DNA of 64,000 bases from Pleurostoma richardsiae (lineage: Eukaryota > Ascomycota > Sordariomycetes > Calosphaeriales > Pleurostomataceae), in NCBI GenBank assembly GCA_030052745.1, contig JANBVO010000015.1, forward strand, positions 124,001 to 188,000, in the 5' to 3' direction. Under the pieces are notes generated by a model. It ran no database searches, was not told the DNA's origin, and saw only the letters and a program-made list of their open reading frames with translations. Shown here piece by piece: positions 45,294 through 55,256 of the stretch. The position numbers and the translations under genes are program-made. Each line of letters starts with the position of its first letter. Within the stretch, counting starts at the first letter, position 1.

Positions 45294-48200
45294 TTACAAC
45301 TCATCTTCTTCTTCCGTAGTCTTCTCCACTAGCATATATCTATCGTGACCCGACTTGGTGTCTCGCTCATGCTCAACTGCAAGCTTCTGGAGCTGGCCGA
45401 TAACGTCCTCAATCATGCTATCCTTCTTGCTGCGGTTCTTGCGGCCGAGGTCGTCCAGCCAGCTGATCCGGTTGAGGATCAAGTAGATGATGGCAACGAA
45501 GACAGTGACGCCGAAGGAGTATAGCCAGACGACGACTACCGTCACGATGTCGGTCCAGCCGTCCTCCCTCTGGTGCCAAGCGTCGAGGGGAGTGTCCCTC
45601 TGGGGCCCCCCGGAGAACCAGCCGAAGAGACAGAAGATTGTGGCGAGGACATCGACGCCGAAAATGGCGAAGACTAGCTGCCAGGAAGGCCACGTCTTGC
45701 CGCCTCTGGTGACGAAGATTAGCCAGTTCTCGGTGAGCGCGACCTCGAGGAACAGGATCTCCTGCACGGATCCGAAATTCTCCACGACTCCTCCGTTAGG
45801 CAGATACATCGATCCGCGGATGACCCACGTCCCTAGGGCAAGCAGAACACCGAGGATCACACTGACAACCCAGATCTTCGGGAGCTGCCACTCGACAGGA
45901 CGAGGCTCGAAGTGTGCGTTATCGTAGGCTACCGCGACGGTGGCGAGATCAGCAAACAGGGCCAGGAAGACCACGAGATCTGTCGTAATGGTCTCGTTAA
46001 TGATAACCATCGACAGCGTCAGGTAGATCTCAAGGTGGAGACAAAGCGCAATACGGTACTGGATATAAGCCTTCATGCGTTGGAAGATCTGTCGGGACGT
46101 CTTGATTGCGAGGACAATCGTGCTGAGGCCAGGTGCCAGGAACACGATATCCGCTGCTGCCTGCGCAGCCTCGGAGGCGCCCTCCACGGCAATGCCGCAG
46201 TCGGCCTTCTTGAGAGACGGGGCGTCATTGACGCCGTCGCCTGTCATGGCTGTCAGGTGGCCGCGTTGCTGTAGCATCTCAACCACGGTGTATTTGTGCT
46301 CGGGGAACACCTCGGCAAAGCCGTCGGCCCTCTCGACGAGATCGTGCTGCACGCTGCCGGCGAGACCACCGTGAATCAAACGCTCGGAGTTGTAGACCTT
46401 TGTACCCAGCGAGAGCATCTTGCATGTCTCCTTGGCGATTGCAATGGCGTCACCGGTCAACATCTTGACCGGGACACCCAGCTGACCGGCCTCTACGATA
46501 GTCTGGGCCGTGTCGTCACGCGGCGGGTCGAACATGGAGAGCAGGCCGAGGAGGGTCCAGGGCTCGTTGTTCTTCTTGACTGCTACGCCCAGCGAACGGA
46601 ACCCGCGGCGGGCGAACTCCTGCGCCTTTTCCTTGTACATGTCGCTGACCTCTTTGCTGCAGTCTGCCAGCTTGAGGATCGCCTTCGGCGCGCCCTTGGC
46701 GCAGATGTACTTGTCGTCACCCAGGCGGCACTCGGCGGTGATGCGCTTCGAGACCGGGTCGAAGGGCGTGAACTTGTCAGTCACCCACCCTTGCTGGAGG
46801 ATCTCACGGGCCTTGGGGTAGCGCTTGAGCGTCAAAATCGTGACCTTGTCGATGGGGTCGAGAGAGCTGAGATTGTGCGACGAGGCCAAGGCGGCCACTG
46901 CCATCATCCAGTTGACGTCCTGGCCCTCTGAGACGAAGGGGTCGCGGATGCTAAGCTTGTTGGCTGTCAGGGTGCCCGTCTTATCGGAGCATAGAATATC
47001 GACGCCCTAGTTACCATTTAGATGAGCGACTGGCCACAAAACCATCAATGGAGGAACAGCAAGAGACTTACTGCTAATGACTCGATTGCGGTCAGTTTCT
47101 GGACGATGGCCTTCTGTTTGGCCAAGTACGCAGCCCCGACCGCAAGCGTAGTGGTAGTGACGACAGGCAGACCGACAGGGACACCGATGATGAGCAGCAC
47201 CAGTGCGTAGTGCAGCAGGTTCTGTGATCCGGGCTCCGCAATCTTGATGTGGTGGAAGAAGCCGCCAATCCAAGCAATGAGCACCCAGAACATGACGAGC
47301 ACGAGAAGCGAGGTGCCGATGTTGTCCATGACCGCCTTGAAGTGGCCGCGGTCCTTTGCACCCTGCACCAGGTCCGCTGTGCGACCCACGAACGACCACT
47401 TGGCAGAGGTCTGCACAATGGCATAGGCCCGCCCGCGCTTGCAGCCGGTCGTGTAGTAGACGATGTCGCCCATGTACTTGTCCACGGCCAGGGACTCGCC
47501 GGTGATGGCGGACTGGTCGACGGCGACGAGCGAGTGGCTGCGGTACTCGGAGTGGGAGCCGCTGGCGCTCTGGGCATTTTCGTCGCCCTCTTCGCCGTTA
47601 TCGCTGTCTTCCTCGTCTTGCTTCTCGTGGTCGCTGTTCATGTTGTCGTTGTGCACAAAGGCAGCCTCCGCATTCAGATCCTTGTAAATGGCAAAGTGCT
47701 CCGGGTGGCCGTAGTCGCAGATCAGGCGCGCATCGGCGGGGACGGTGTCGCCTTCCTGGACGATGACGATATCGCCCGGCACAAGGTCCCGAGCAAGGAT
47801 GTTCTGCTCGCGGCCGTCTCTGACCACGTTGCACCGCATGGCGATGTCACCCTTGAGGCTGGCCACGATATCGGCAGCCTGCTTTTCCTGGTAGAAACCG
47901 ACAAATGCATTGAGGCCCAAAATACCGAGAATGACACCAAAGTCGATCCAATCGTTGAGGCCAGCAGCAAGCAGGGCCGCGATCTCCATCACTTTATTGT
48001 TACCTGGTCAGCATTGCTTCTCCCCTGGAGCGCATCGTCCATAGAGGGACAGCAGGTCTGGTGTGCCTGGAGCACCACTTACCGTACAGGATGGGACCCA
48101 TGAAATAAGTCAGGAACTTGGCGAACATGTTCTCCTTCTCTGTCGTCAGCTCGTTCCAGCCGAAGCGCTTCCTCCTCTCGTCGACGTCTGGCTGGCGCAG

Positions 48201-48521
48201 GCCGGTCTGGATGTCCGTTGTCAACCAGGCGTCCGGCACGGCCGCCGCGGCGGCTTCCCCGCCCTCCGGGAGGTCGATCGACACCCAGAACTTCCACCAG
48301 GGCGGGTTGCGGCGGCGGGCCTTCTGGTCGGCGTCGGCGTCCTCCTTGGCGCCCCCATCATCACGGTAGGTGCTGATGAACCGCTCCAGCGCGGCGTACT
48401 CGCTTAGCCTGTCCGCGGCCGCCGTGCTGCCGGACCCGCCGCCGTTGCTGGCGTTAGCCTCGACATCGTCGGGGGCGGGGCGGCGCTGGTGCCCCTTGCG
48501 CTGGTGCAGTAACCGTGACAT
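45294..48521 (-). CDS. Plasma-membrane-type H+-ATPase (P3A ATPase) with acidic insert
   Basis: Pumps protons using ATP. Exons are 48521-48083, 47991-47072 and 47006-45294, giving 1,023 residues, about 100 longer than PMA1. Motifs are TGESLAVDK (from about residue 309), the phosphorylation site CSDKTGTLT with Asp461 right after intron 2, KGAPKAILKLAD, MLTGDAIAIAKETC, MTGDGVNDAPSLKKADCGIA and helix 5-6 residues in ETITTDLVVFLALFADLATVAVAYDNA. Intron 1 sits before VMEIAALLAAGLNDW in helix 2. Compared with PMA1 the actuator domain carries about 55 extra residues (roughly 238-300), very acidic (HEKQDEEDSDNGEEGDEN), just before TGES. The tail lacks an obvious PMA1-like regulatory end. It is probably a class 2 fungal H+-ATPase, not the essential housekeeping pump. 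Confidence 0.92.
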
Positions 48522-50171
48522 CGCGAGAGCTGGTGCTTCACACACGCTGTTTGGGATTCACTATCGCGACATTGCGGCCTAGGACCAGACACTCGGGCGG
48601 GCTCATCGAGGCATAAGAAGGAAACAGAGAGGCCTAGAACGCGGGAAGCGGCGCCCGTCCAGTGCCGACTTATTCATCTCTGCTGCTAGCCTGTCGGTGT
48701 GTCGGACGGTCGGGTGAGCAGCCCGCGACGAAAAGGCCGCGCTGGCGAGCATCCGATGTATCCGCCGGTCTTTATCCCACAGCGTGGTAGCGCCGAGGAG
48801 GGGGAGCTCGAAGCACGCCAAAGGGCCGATTTAGCCGGTGATGCAGCTGGCATGTAGGGAGATCTGTGGCCGCCATCAGCCAAGTCCGGGCAAGCGTTCA
48901 CGGCATTCCCGTGGCGTCCCCGCGCATCGCTCCGGCCTGTGTGGGGTGAGCGCCAGCGTGACAGAGTGCAGACCCGGGCGGCGGAGATCTGGCTGCGTAG
49001 TATCAGACTACCAGAGGATGTCACTGGGCGACGATGGACCGTCCGGCCCGGATGCATGACATCACCTTGATGGCCTGTTTGCCTGCTGCATCGGCCTAGG
49101 GAGTTGAGATTATCTCATCCCATCATTAGCCTTTTTATCCGCTGCTGCGCTAGAGGCTCGCATCTGGCGTCTCGAAGAACATGATCACGCCCTCATTCGG
49201 CAGAGGCTCCGATCCAGTCGACACTGCAGGCATGTGCGCGCACGATCCGTACGGAATATGCCGCATTCCTTCTGTCAGCGGCCAGGGTGGGATGGGGAGG
49301 TGAGCGGGCAGGCAGGCAGGCAGGCAAGCAGACAAGGGTTCGGCCTCGGAGATCGGCCGTCACTCATCGTGTACTGTAGGCCATTCTTACCGCCTCTCCC
49401 GTGAGCATCTTTCAACCCCGACTCCGCGCTCCTTTGTTGCTGGGCAGGGTGACGTGACCCCCCTCCACTGCCGCTCACTGCCGATTGAGTGACCGTTTTG
49501 GGCCGTGTACAGATGTGATGGAGGGCCATCTGTTGACAGTTTGTCCAGAGCAGTCAACCCGAAGAGACCTCCTTCACCTAAGCTGGCGACCAGGTCCTCA
49601 AAAGGTAGACCTGTTCCTCAGCTGCGGTTACAAAAGCAAGAGCCGTTACTTTAGTGTAACAAACCTCACCCGCTTATTTACCTGCACAAGCACAGTGAAA
49701 CAAGGGGCAAACGCGGTAAGCATGAGATCTCAGTGGCCACAAACCGTTAGCCATATGCGCGGTTTAATGTGCCTTTCGATCGGGAGGTCAGAGTGGCGAG
49801 GAACCACGAGCGGTATTCCAGAAAGATACCCATGGCGCCGTTATGCAGAAAGATAACGTGACGGTCGCGCGCTGCAAGACTGCGGCTAAGTAGTTCTGGC
49901 TCTCCTATCTCGGCCGATCTGGCTTGCGGAAGTCTTACACTAACTAGCACGAACCCCGAATGTGAGAAATGAGATTATTGAGTTGACGGGGAACCGTCGA
50001 AGCTTGGCTGGAGGTTAAGATTGGTGTCCCTTGTCCTATATGGTGATCCTGGTGTATATGGCTTGATCGTGCCAGCAGGGAGACAGGGGAGCTCCCCATG
50101 TTATCCTCAGTGAAATGACTTCTTATTACCGACACCTACCAGATCCTAGGATCTTGATACCATTGCCTCGC
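48522..50171. promoter_or_regulatory. Divergent upstream region of the H+-ATPase gene
   Basis: 1.65 kb between the H+-ATPase start and the 3' end of the MBL-like gene. It holds the ATPase promoter, which is GC-rich next to the gene, and a GGCA tetranucleotide repeat. No gene is supported; small frames look random. Confidence 0.4.
49307..49326. repeat. (GGCA)5 microsatellite
   Basis: Five perfect copies of GGCA, followed by imperfect AGCA/GACA units. Confidence 0.9.
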
Positions 50172-51299
50172 TCATTGCAGCACAATACAGCCGCCATTGT
50201 CAACTTTCACGGGGTTTGGCTTTCGCCTCGGCACATTTCCGTTTGTATCACTCTCTTTCCCTTCTGCTGCCTCGTCCATGATCTCATCTAGGCTCTTGAA
50301 GACGTCCCACACCCCGAGCATAATGAGTCCTTTGTACAAGAACTGAGAGTCGTGCGTCCTCACCCAATATCTGGGCCGAGCCAGCTCGTCTAGCGCCAAT
50401 GCTCCAGCACCCCCCAGCGTTGTCTGCACCCCCCACGCGAAGTTCTCCTTGAGCGGGTACAGCATGGCTAGGACCGTGAATGGCGGTACTGCTTCCGCCG
50501 TCTCTGTGTCTAGGAGGGCTTGAACCGACGGTTGGTCAGCGAGCATGCCGTGTGGCATATAAAGCAGCGCCTCGTGGGTGCTCTCGTCCGGCGACCACAT
50601 GATGACGATACCGAAGTTGAGGTCGCGGTGCCCGGGGACACGGAAGACGCTTAGCCACGGCGGCAGCGGCGGCCCGGGGTGCAGCTGCTGCCAGCCCTTG
50701 CTCCCCGCCCGATGAGACGGGTCAATAGTATGGGTCGCAGTGACGCTGTCGAAGTGCCTCCATCTGCGAATGGTGTCCGCCGTCTCCGGTGTAGCGAATA
50801 CGGGGATACGGCTGTCGAAAGTTTCGAGGGTCTCTTTGTGCATGTGGTCGGTATTGTGGTGGTTGATGAAGATGGCGTTAATGAGTGGAAAGGAAGACGA
50901 AGACTCAGTTCCGCTGTGATTGCCTTCCTCATCAGCAACAGAGGATCTGTTGTTGCCAGTTCCTCCTCCGCTTGCTGCTTCCGCTGCAGCATCTTCGACT
51001 TGTCGTGCCATGGCCTCGACACCGGCGCCGTCACGGACTGCCGGAGGGTCTGCGAGGCTCAGCCATATGAGCCACGATGACAAGACCACGGAAGGTCCGC
51101 TCAGCCAGGGGTCCGACACGACGTGGAAGTACCGCTTACTCGGTGCAGGGGCTGCTGCGACATTCTCGGCGGGCGGGCGAGGGAACGATATGAGCCACGA
51201 GTTGTCGCCGTTCAGGGAGGTAAGGACCGGCCGGAGGTTTGCGCCCGCCCCATGCGCAGCGAAGTACGCCTTCAGCGTGTCTGCTTGAGAGGAAGACAT
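50172..51299 (-). CDS. Metallo-beta-lactamase-fold protein with altered metal motif
   Basis: A 375-residue single-exon fungal protein. Segments fit the MBL fold: NGDNSWLISFP, YFHVVSDPWLSGP (Asp/His strand), AIFINHHNTDHMHKETL, IPVFATPETADTIRRW and FRVPGHRDLNFGIVIMW. The usual HxHxDH reads H147-H-N-T-D151-H152, so the second metal His is replaced by Asn. A Ser/Gly/Glu-rich loop (about 100-137) interrupts the domain. The C-terminus ends CIVLQ, a possible CaaX-type prenylation box, with Cys fourth from the end. I do not know the substrate. The metal change may mean one metal is lost or that the protein is not an enzyme. An ATG 36 bp upstream (51335) is possible but not needed. Confidence 0.72.
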   Translation of the reverse strand: MSSSQADTLKAYFAAHGAGANLRPVLTSLNGDNSWLISFPRPPAENVAAAPAPSKRYFHVVSDPWLSGPSVVLSSWLIWLSLADPPAVRDGAGVEAMARQVEDAAAEAASGGGTGNNRSSVADEEGNHSGTESSSSFPLINAIFINHHNTDHMHKETLETFDSRIPVFATPETADTIRRWRHFDSVTATHTIDPSHRAGSKGWQQLHPGPPLPPWLSVFRVPGHRDLNFGIVIMWSPDESTHEALLYMPHGMLADQPSVQALLDTETAEAVPPFTVLAMLYPLKENFAWGVQTTLGGAGALALDELARPRYWVRTHDSQFLYKGLIMLGVWDVFKSLDEIMDEAAEGKESDTNGNVPRRKPNPVKVDNGGCIVLQ

Positions 51300-52518
51300 G
51301 TTCCTACAGCGAAACCACTGTGATTCATCACGCACAGGAGGATAACCCTGTCATCGCGGGCCTGACCAGTCCTTATGAATAACGGAGACTGCGGGGTTGA
51401 ACTGGCTGGAGGAATGACGACTTACGCGGTGGCGCATAGTGCGCAGCCTGGGGTCGCACAAGACGCATCTCTCGTAATGCTATTCGCTCCCGAGGTCTCA
51501 CCAGCTGAACCCTGCGGCACGCATGTTCTTACCGTCTGTATAGCGGATGAGAAGGTAGTGGGTGCGGAGGACGGCAGCGAAGTGGTACGGAGAGCCATAG
51601 AGAGGACTGCCATTTTACCCCCTTCTACGGTTTCCACCCTGAACCTCAGTTGAGCACGTGACGTGACTCTCGACACTTTGCAGAGAAAGCATCTGCCACG
51701 TCATCGACGATATCTGCGCCGGCCCGTTTCTTAGGGCCAGATCCAGGCACACAGCAACCGGGGCGGCGGGTACGGCTGCCGGATGCGAATGTGCTGGACT
51801 CACTTCATACGGGTTGTATTGCTCATATTATTTGAGAAGTTGTCGTAGGCTCGGACTGAGGCTGGAACAGGGCTGTCGATAGTTATAGGCAGGATCTGAG
51901 CACAGTCTGATGCCAGTGCTCAGTCGCCTCTGAAGGGCGACGGTCCTTAGCATCAATGCTGCTCGTACGGGTCCCCTACTCTTTGATGCTTTGGCCATTT
52001 GCTGCTTGAGCCAGGCAAAGCTTTTGGAATGATTCAACATCCATCAGTCCGGAACGGCGCACATGGAGGCAGTCCCACCGTCAGCCGTGCTATTAAGGCA
52101 TTTCCTGTTAGCTATTGGTCATTGATTCTTTCCAGAATCTGCAAAACCTACCTACCTAGTCATGCTTCTTTCGGCAATGCCTTGCTAGTCGTCCCCTGAA
52201 AAATGCGGCTCCGCGTGAGTTAGTTCCACACCAGGAGGAAATCCCCCGGACTCAACGAGACTTGCAGAGTCTACGTCATGACGGCAGAGAACTGAGTTTT
52301 CCAGGAGGCGGCTTTCACTCTTCTTTACGCTATGTGGAGCCTCCAGGACCAGACACGTCGACGGCCCTTCTGCTATAACACTTGGACAGGAACCTCGGTT
52401 TCAATGGAGACGCCTCCGTTCTTGCACATCGACATCTGTATCGCCGGGAAGATGCAGAGGTAGCTACGCGACAGTATCGCCAACTTCACCGATAGCATAC
52501 TCCTTGTCAGAGGATATC
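51300..52518. other. Divergent intergenic region, no gene seen
   Basis: About 1.2 kb between the starts of the MBL-like gene (leftward) and the aquaglyceroporin gene (rightward), so it should hold both promoters. The open frames present are short. Confidence 0.4.
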
Positions 52519-54267
52519 ATGGCTCCTGGGCTCGAGGATGACCAGGGTTCGCGGCGTCCTCCTGTTCGATCTCGAAGCTCCGCCGACTCCGACAATGACG
52601 CAGCGAGCCGTGTGCCTAGTACCATCCCCGATAGGGATGCTGCAGCAGAGGGACCGCATCAGGATAGGATCAGCTCCCAGCGATACGATCCAGTTCGCAG
52701 CGTCGTATCTCGCATGACGGGTAGGACGGGTAGAACGGGTAGAGTAAGCCGACTTGATAGCTGCGGTGCGCCCGAAAGCGTTGTAGACTCGGCGGGGAGA
52801 CCCCTCCTTCCCGACTGGCGGCAGCGGCAGCCTCCACCCAATCATCTGCAGCTGGGGTGGGTGGATGAAGACTACTACGAGGAGAACCCCTGGTACGGCC
52901 AAGCCAACAAGAAGCCCATCTTCAGTCTCGGAAAGCCGCTGCCACACAAGGTACGCCGCGGCTACAGGAGGCCAAAGAGGGTCATCAAGAAGCGCGACGA
53001 GGAAACGGGGAATATTGAGGAGGTGATAGATGAGGCAGAGCCAGTGGACGAGATCGAGGACCACCGCCCCGAGCAGGAACATGAAGTGGCGCGAACTCGG
53101 TCCGACCAGGCGACGCGGACGTCGACGCGCGGAAGTGCGGGCGCACGACACATACAACGGCAGCAGGAGATGATGACATCGGCCGGTGCGGCGCATAGCG
53201 AGAAACGCAACGATGCGGGACAGCCCGTTTTTGACTACATCCCAGAGGGAACGGATCTTAGCGGCCAGCCTAACAACTCGGCGACAAGGACCCGCAGTGG
53301 CCTTCAGCGGCAGACCACGGGCGACAGCAGGCGTGGCCCCTCGCCCCGCACATACGTGGTGGACAAGGCGCCACTCGGGCACGAGGAGCAACCCGCGGTG
53401 GAGGAGGGAGAGATTGATCCGGACGAGCTGCGTAACTGGTGGGCGAGGCTTCGGTCGCGGCATCCGGAGCCGCTCGCCGAGTTCCTCGCCACCGGTGTTG
53501 CGGTCATGCTGGGCCTGGCCAGCACGCTCTCGGTCAACCTGTCTGCCAGCCAGACCACAAAGTACGGCGACTACGAGACCGCGTGCTGGGCGTGGGGCTT
53601 CGCCTGGATGTTCGGCATCTATCTCGGCGGCGGCGTCTCGGGCGCGCACATGAACCCAGCTGTCTCCATCTGCCTGTCCATCTTCCGCGGCTTCCCGTGG
53701 CGGCAGTGCGCGATATACACCAGCGCGCAGTTCGTGGCGAGCCTGGCGGCGGGCGGACTGGCGTACGGCATCTACGCCGACTCGATCCGCTACGCGGACC
53801 CGCGGTTGGAGGGCATGCCCAAGACCTTCTTCTCGACGCCGCAGGAGTGGGTGTCGCTGCGGTCCGCCTTCGCCAACCAGGTCGTCGGCAGCGCCGTCAT
53901 GATGATCGCCGTGCTGGCGCTCGGCGACGACCAGAACAACCCACCCGGCGCGGGCATGCACGCGCTGGTCCTGGGGCTGCTGGTCACGACGCTCAAGTTC
54001 ACGCTGGGCTACAACACGGGGTCCTCGCTGAACCCGGCCTCGGATTTCGGGCCGAGGGTGGTAGCGTGGGCTGTCGGGTTCAGGGACAAGAGCGTCTGGC
54101 AGACGGGCTGGTGGTTCTACGGCCCGTGGCTTGGGACGGTGGTGGGCTCAGTGCTGGGCTGTGTGATCTACGACGCGTTTGTGTTCGTCGGGAGCGAGAG
54201 TCCTGTCAACTACAAGCTCGGCAAGAAGCTGAACGAGAATCGGAAGAGACTGTTCCGTGTAGAATAG
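52519..54267 (+). CDS. Aquaglyceroporin with long N-terminal extension
   Basis: A 582-residue MIP channel for glycerol and possibly water in one exon. The first 300 residues are hydrophilic and contain RMTGRTGRTGR, a PPNHLQLGWVDEDYYEENPWYG block and an acidic/basic segment, as in the Yfl054c-type fungal aquaglyceroporins. The channel starts near PEPLAEFLATGVAVMLGLAS. Both pore motifs are present: GAHMNPAVS, and SLNPASDFGPR where the Asp after the second motif is characteristic of glycerol channels. The last residue of the second NPA-type motif is followed by Ser. The short conserved block LGWVDEDYYEENPWYG just N-terminal is probably a regulatory region like that of Fps1. The ATG follows GGATATC; no upstream ATG is better. 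Confidence 0.9.
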   Translation: MAPGLEDDQGSRRPPVRSRSSADSDNDAASRVPSTIPDRDAAAEGPHQDRISSQRYDPVRSVVSRMTGRTGRTGRVSRLDSCGAPESVVDSAGRPLLPDWRQRQPPPNHLQLGWVDEDYYEENPWYGQANKKPIFSLGKPLPHKVRRGYRRPKRVIKKRDEETGNIEEVIDEAEPVDEIEDHRPEQEHEVARTRSDQATRTSTRGSAGARHIQRQQEMMTSAGAAHSEKRNDAGQPVFDYIPEGTDLSGQPNNSATRTRSGLQRQTTGDSRRGPSPRTYVVDKAPLGHEEQPAVEEGEIDPDELRNWWARLRSRHPEPLAEFLATGVAVMLGLASTLSVNLSASQTTKYGDYETACWAWGFAWMFGIYLGGGVSGAHMNPAVSICLSIFRGFPWRQCAIYTSAQFVASLAAGGLAYGIYADSIRYADPRLEGMPKTFFSTPQEWVSLRSAFANQVVGSAVMMIAVLALGDDQNNPPGAGMHALVLGLLVTTLKFTLGYNTGSSLNPASDFGPRVVAWAVGFRDKSVWQTGWWFYGPWLGTVVGSVLGCVIYDAFVFVGSESPVNYKLGKKLNENRKRLFRVE

Positions 54268-55256
54268 TTCATGAACGATAACATTCATCACAGGTCTTCT
54301 TCCAATGTCTCAGAATAGCATGGGGGAGATGTACGATGCAAACTCGGTGCCAGCCTGCCAGGTGAGAAGTCCCATTACAACGATGGCGCGGCAAAACTCG
54401 ACCTGTGAAATTCCCCCGACAAGTCCCAGTGGGATAGCGCCGGCAAAGACGGTCATTCAGCAGGCATGTACGACTCGGAAGGCCTGGTGTCTTCCACCCT
54501 TTTTGCCAAATTGATTTGCCTCGGCCATCAAACTGCGCGCTGAACTGCAAGCTATGGCAAAATCAAGTCTTATAGGTGAGCTTACCGTCTACTGACGGGT
54601 GCGGTCTCCTTATTTGCTACTCGGGAGTTGCAAGTCAAGCGAAACCCAGACACAGAAGCGTTAGTTCATCTCATACTGGATGAAAAAAACATGTAGCTGA
54701 GGCACGCCTCTGTTCTCGTCAACATTGGGGACATGCTGCACCTGCCAGGGATGGTGGTGCAGGACTGCCACTGGATCACTTTGTCGCCCAGTGCAGCCAA
54801 GGTGAAGGATAGCTAGGTATGGTTGCAGCTCATTTGTGCCCAGAGGATGAGCTCAACCTCGAGGGAGTCAGCTGGCAAATAGAACTCATGTTGTGAGCGT
54901 CGTGGAGAGTTAATTGCCTGACATCAAATCGCGACTTCCCTGAGTTCCCAGCAATCTGGCCAAACCAATTGGCAAACAGAAACTCCCATATCCATGCGGT
55001 ACACACGGTGGCCTGCACCGTGGCTGAGAAACAGGAAGAGGTATGCCTATTGCTAGGCGCTTTTATTGTCACAGCTCGAGCCAGCCTGCATGGTGAGGGA
55101 GACGTCGTCAACAAATGGGAGACCGGGTGGCTTGCTCCGCCACGTCGCAACCCTGCATATGCACCGGAACATATCCACGCGACCCAGCCGCCTCTTCTCA
55201 AATCTCTTCTTGTCTTCTTCCTGCGCTTCCAACTCGACTCTTCTCCTCTACCCGCA
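54268..55256. other. Intergenic, no gene seen
   Basis: About 990 bp. The frame of the next gene is open back to 54969, but the sequence before the ATG at 55257 looks non-coding and C/T-rich as in a promoter. Confidence 0.4.

Noticed and set aside
52507-53961. Long minus-strand frame of 484 codons opposite the aquaglyceroporin
   Set aside because: It is the antisense shadow of a GC-rich gene; its sequence has no family resemblance.
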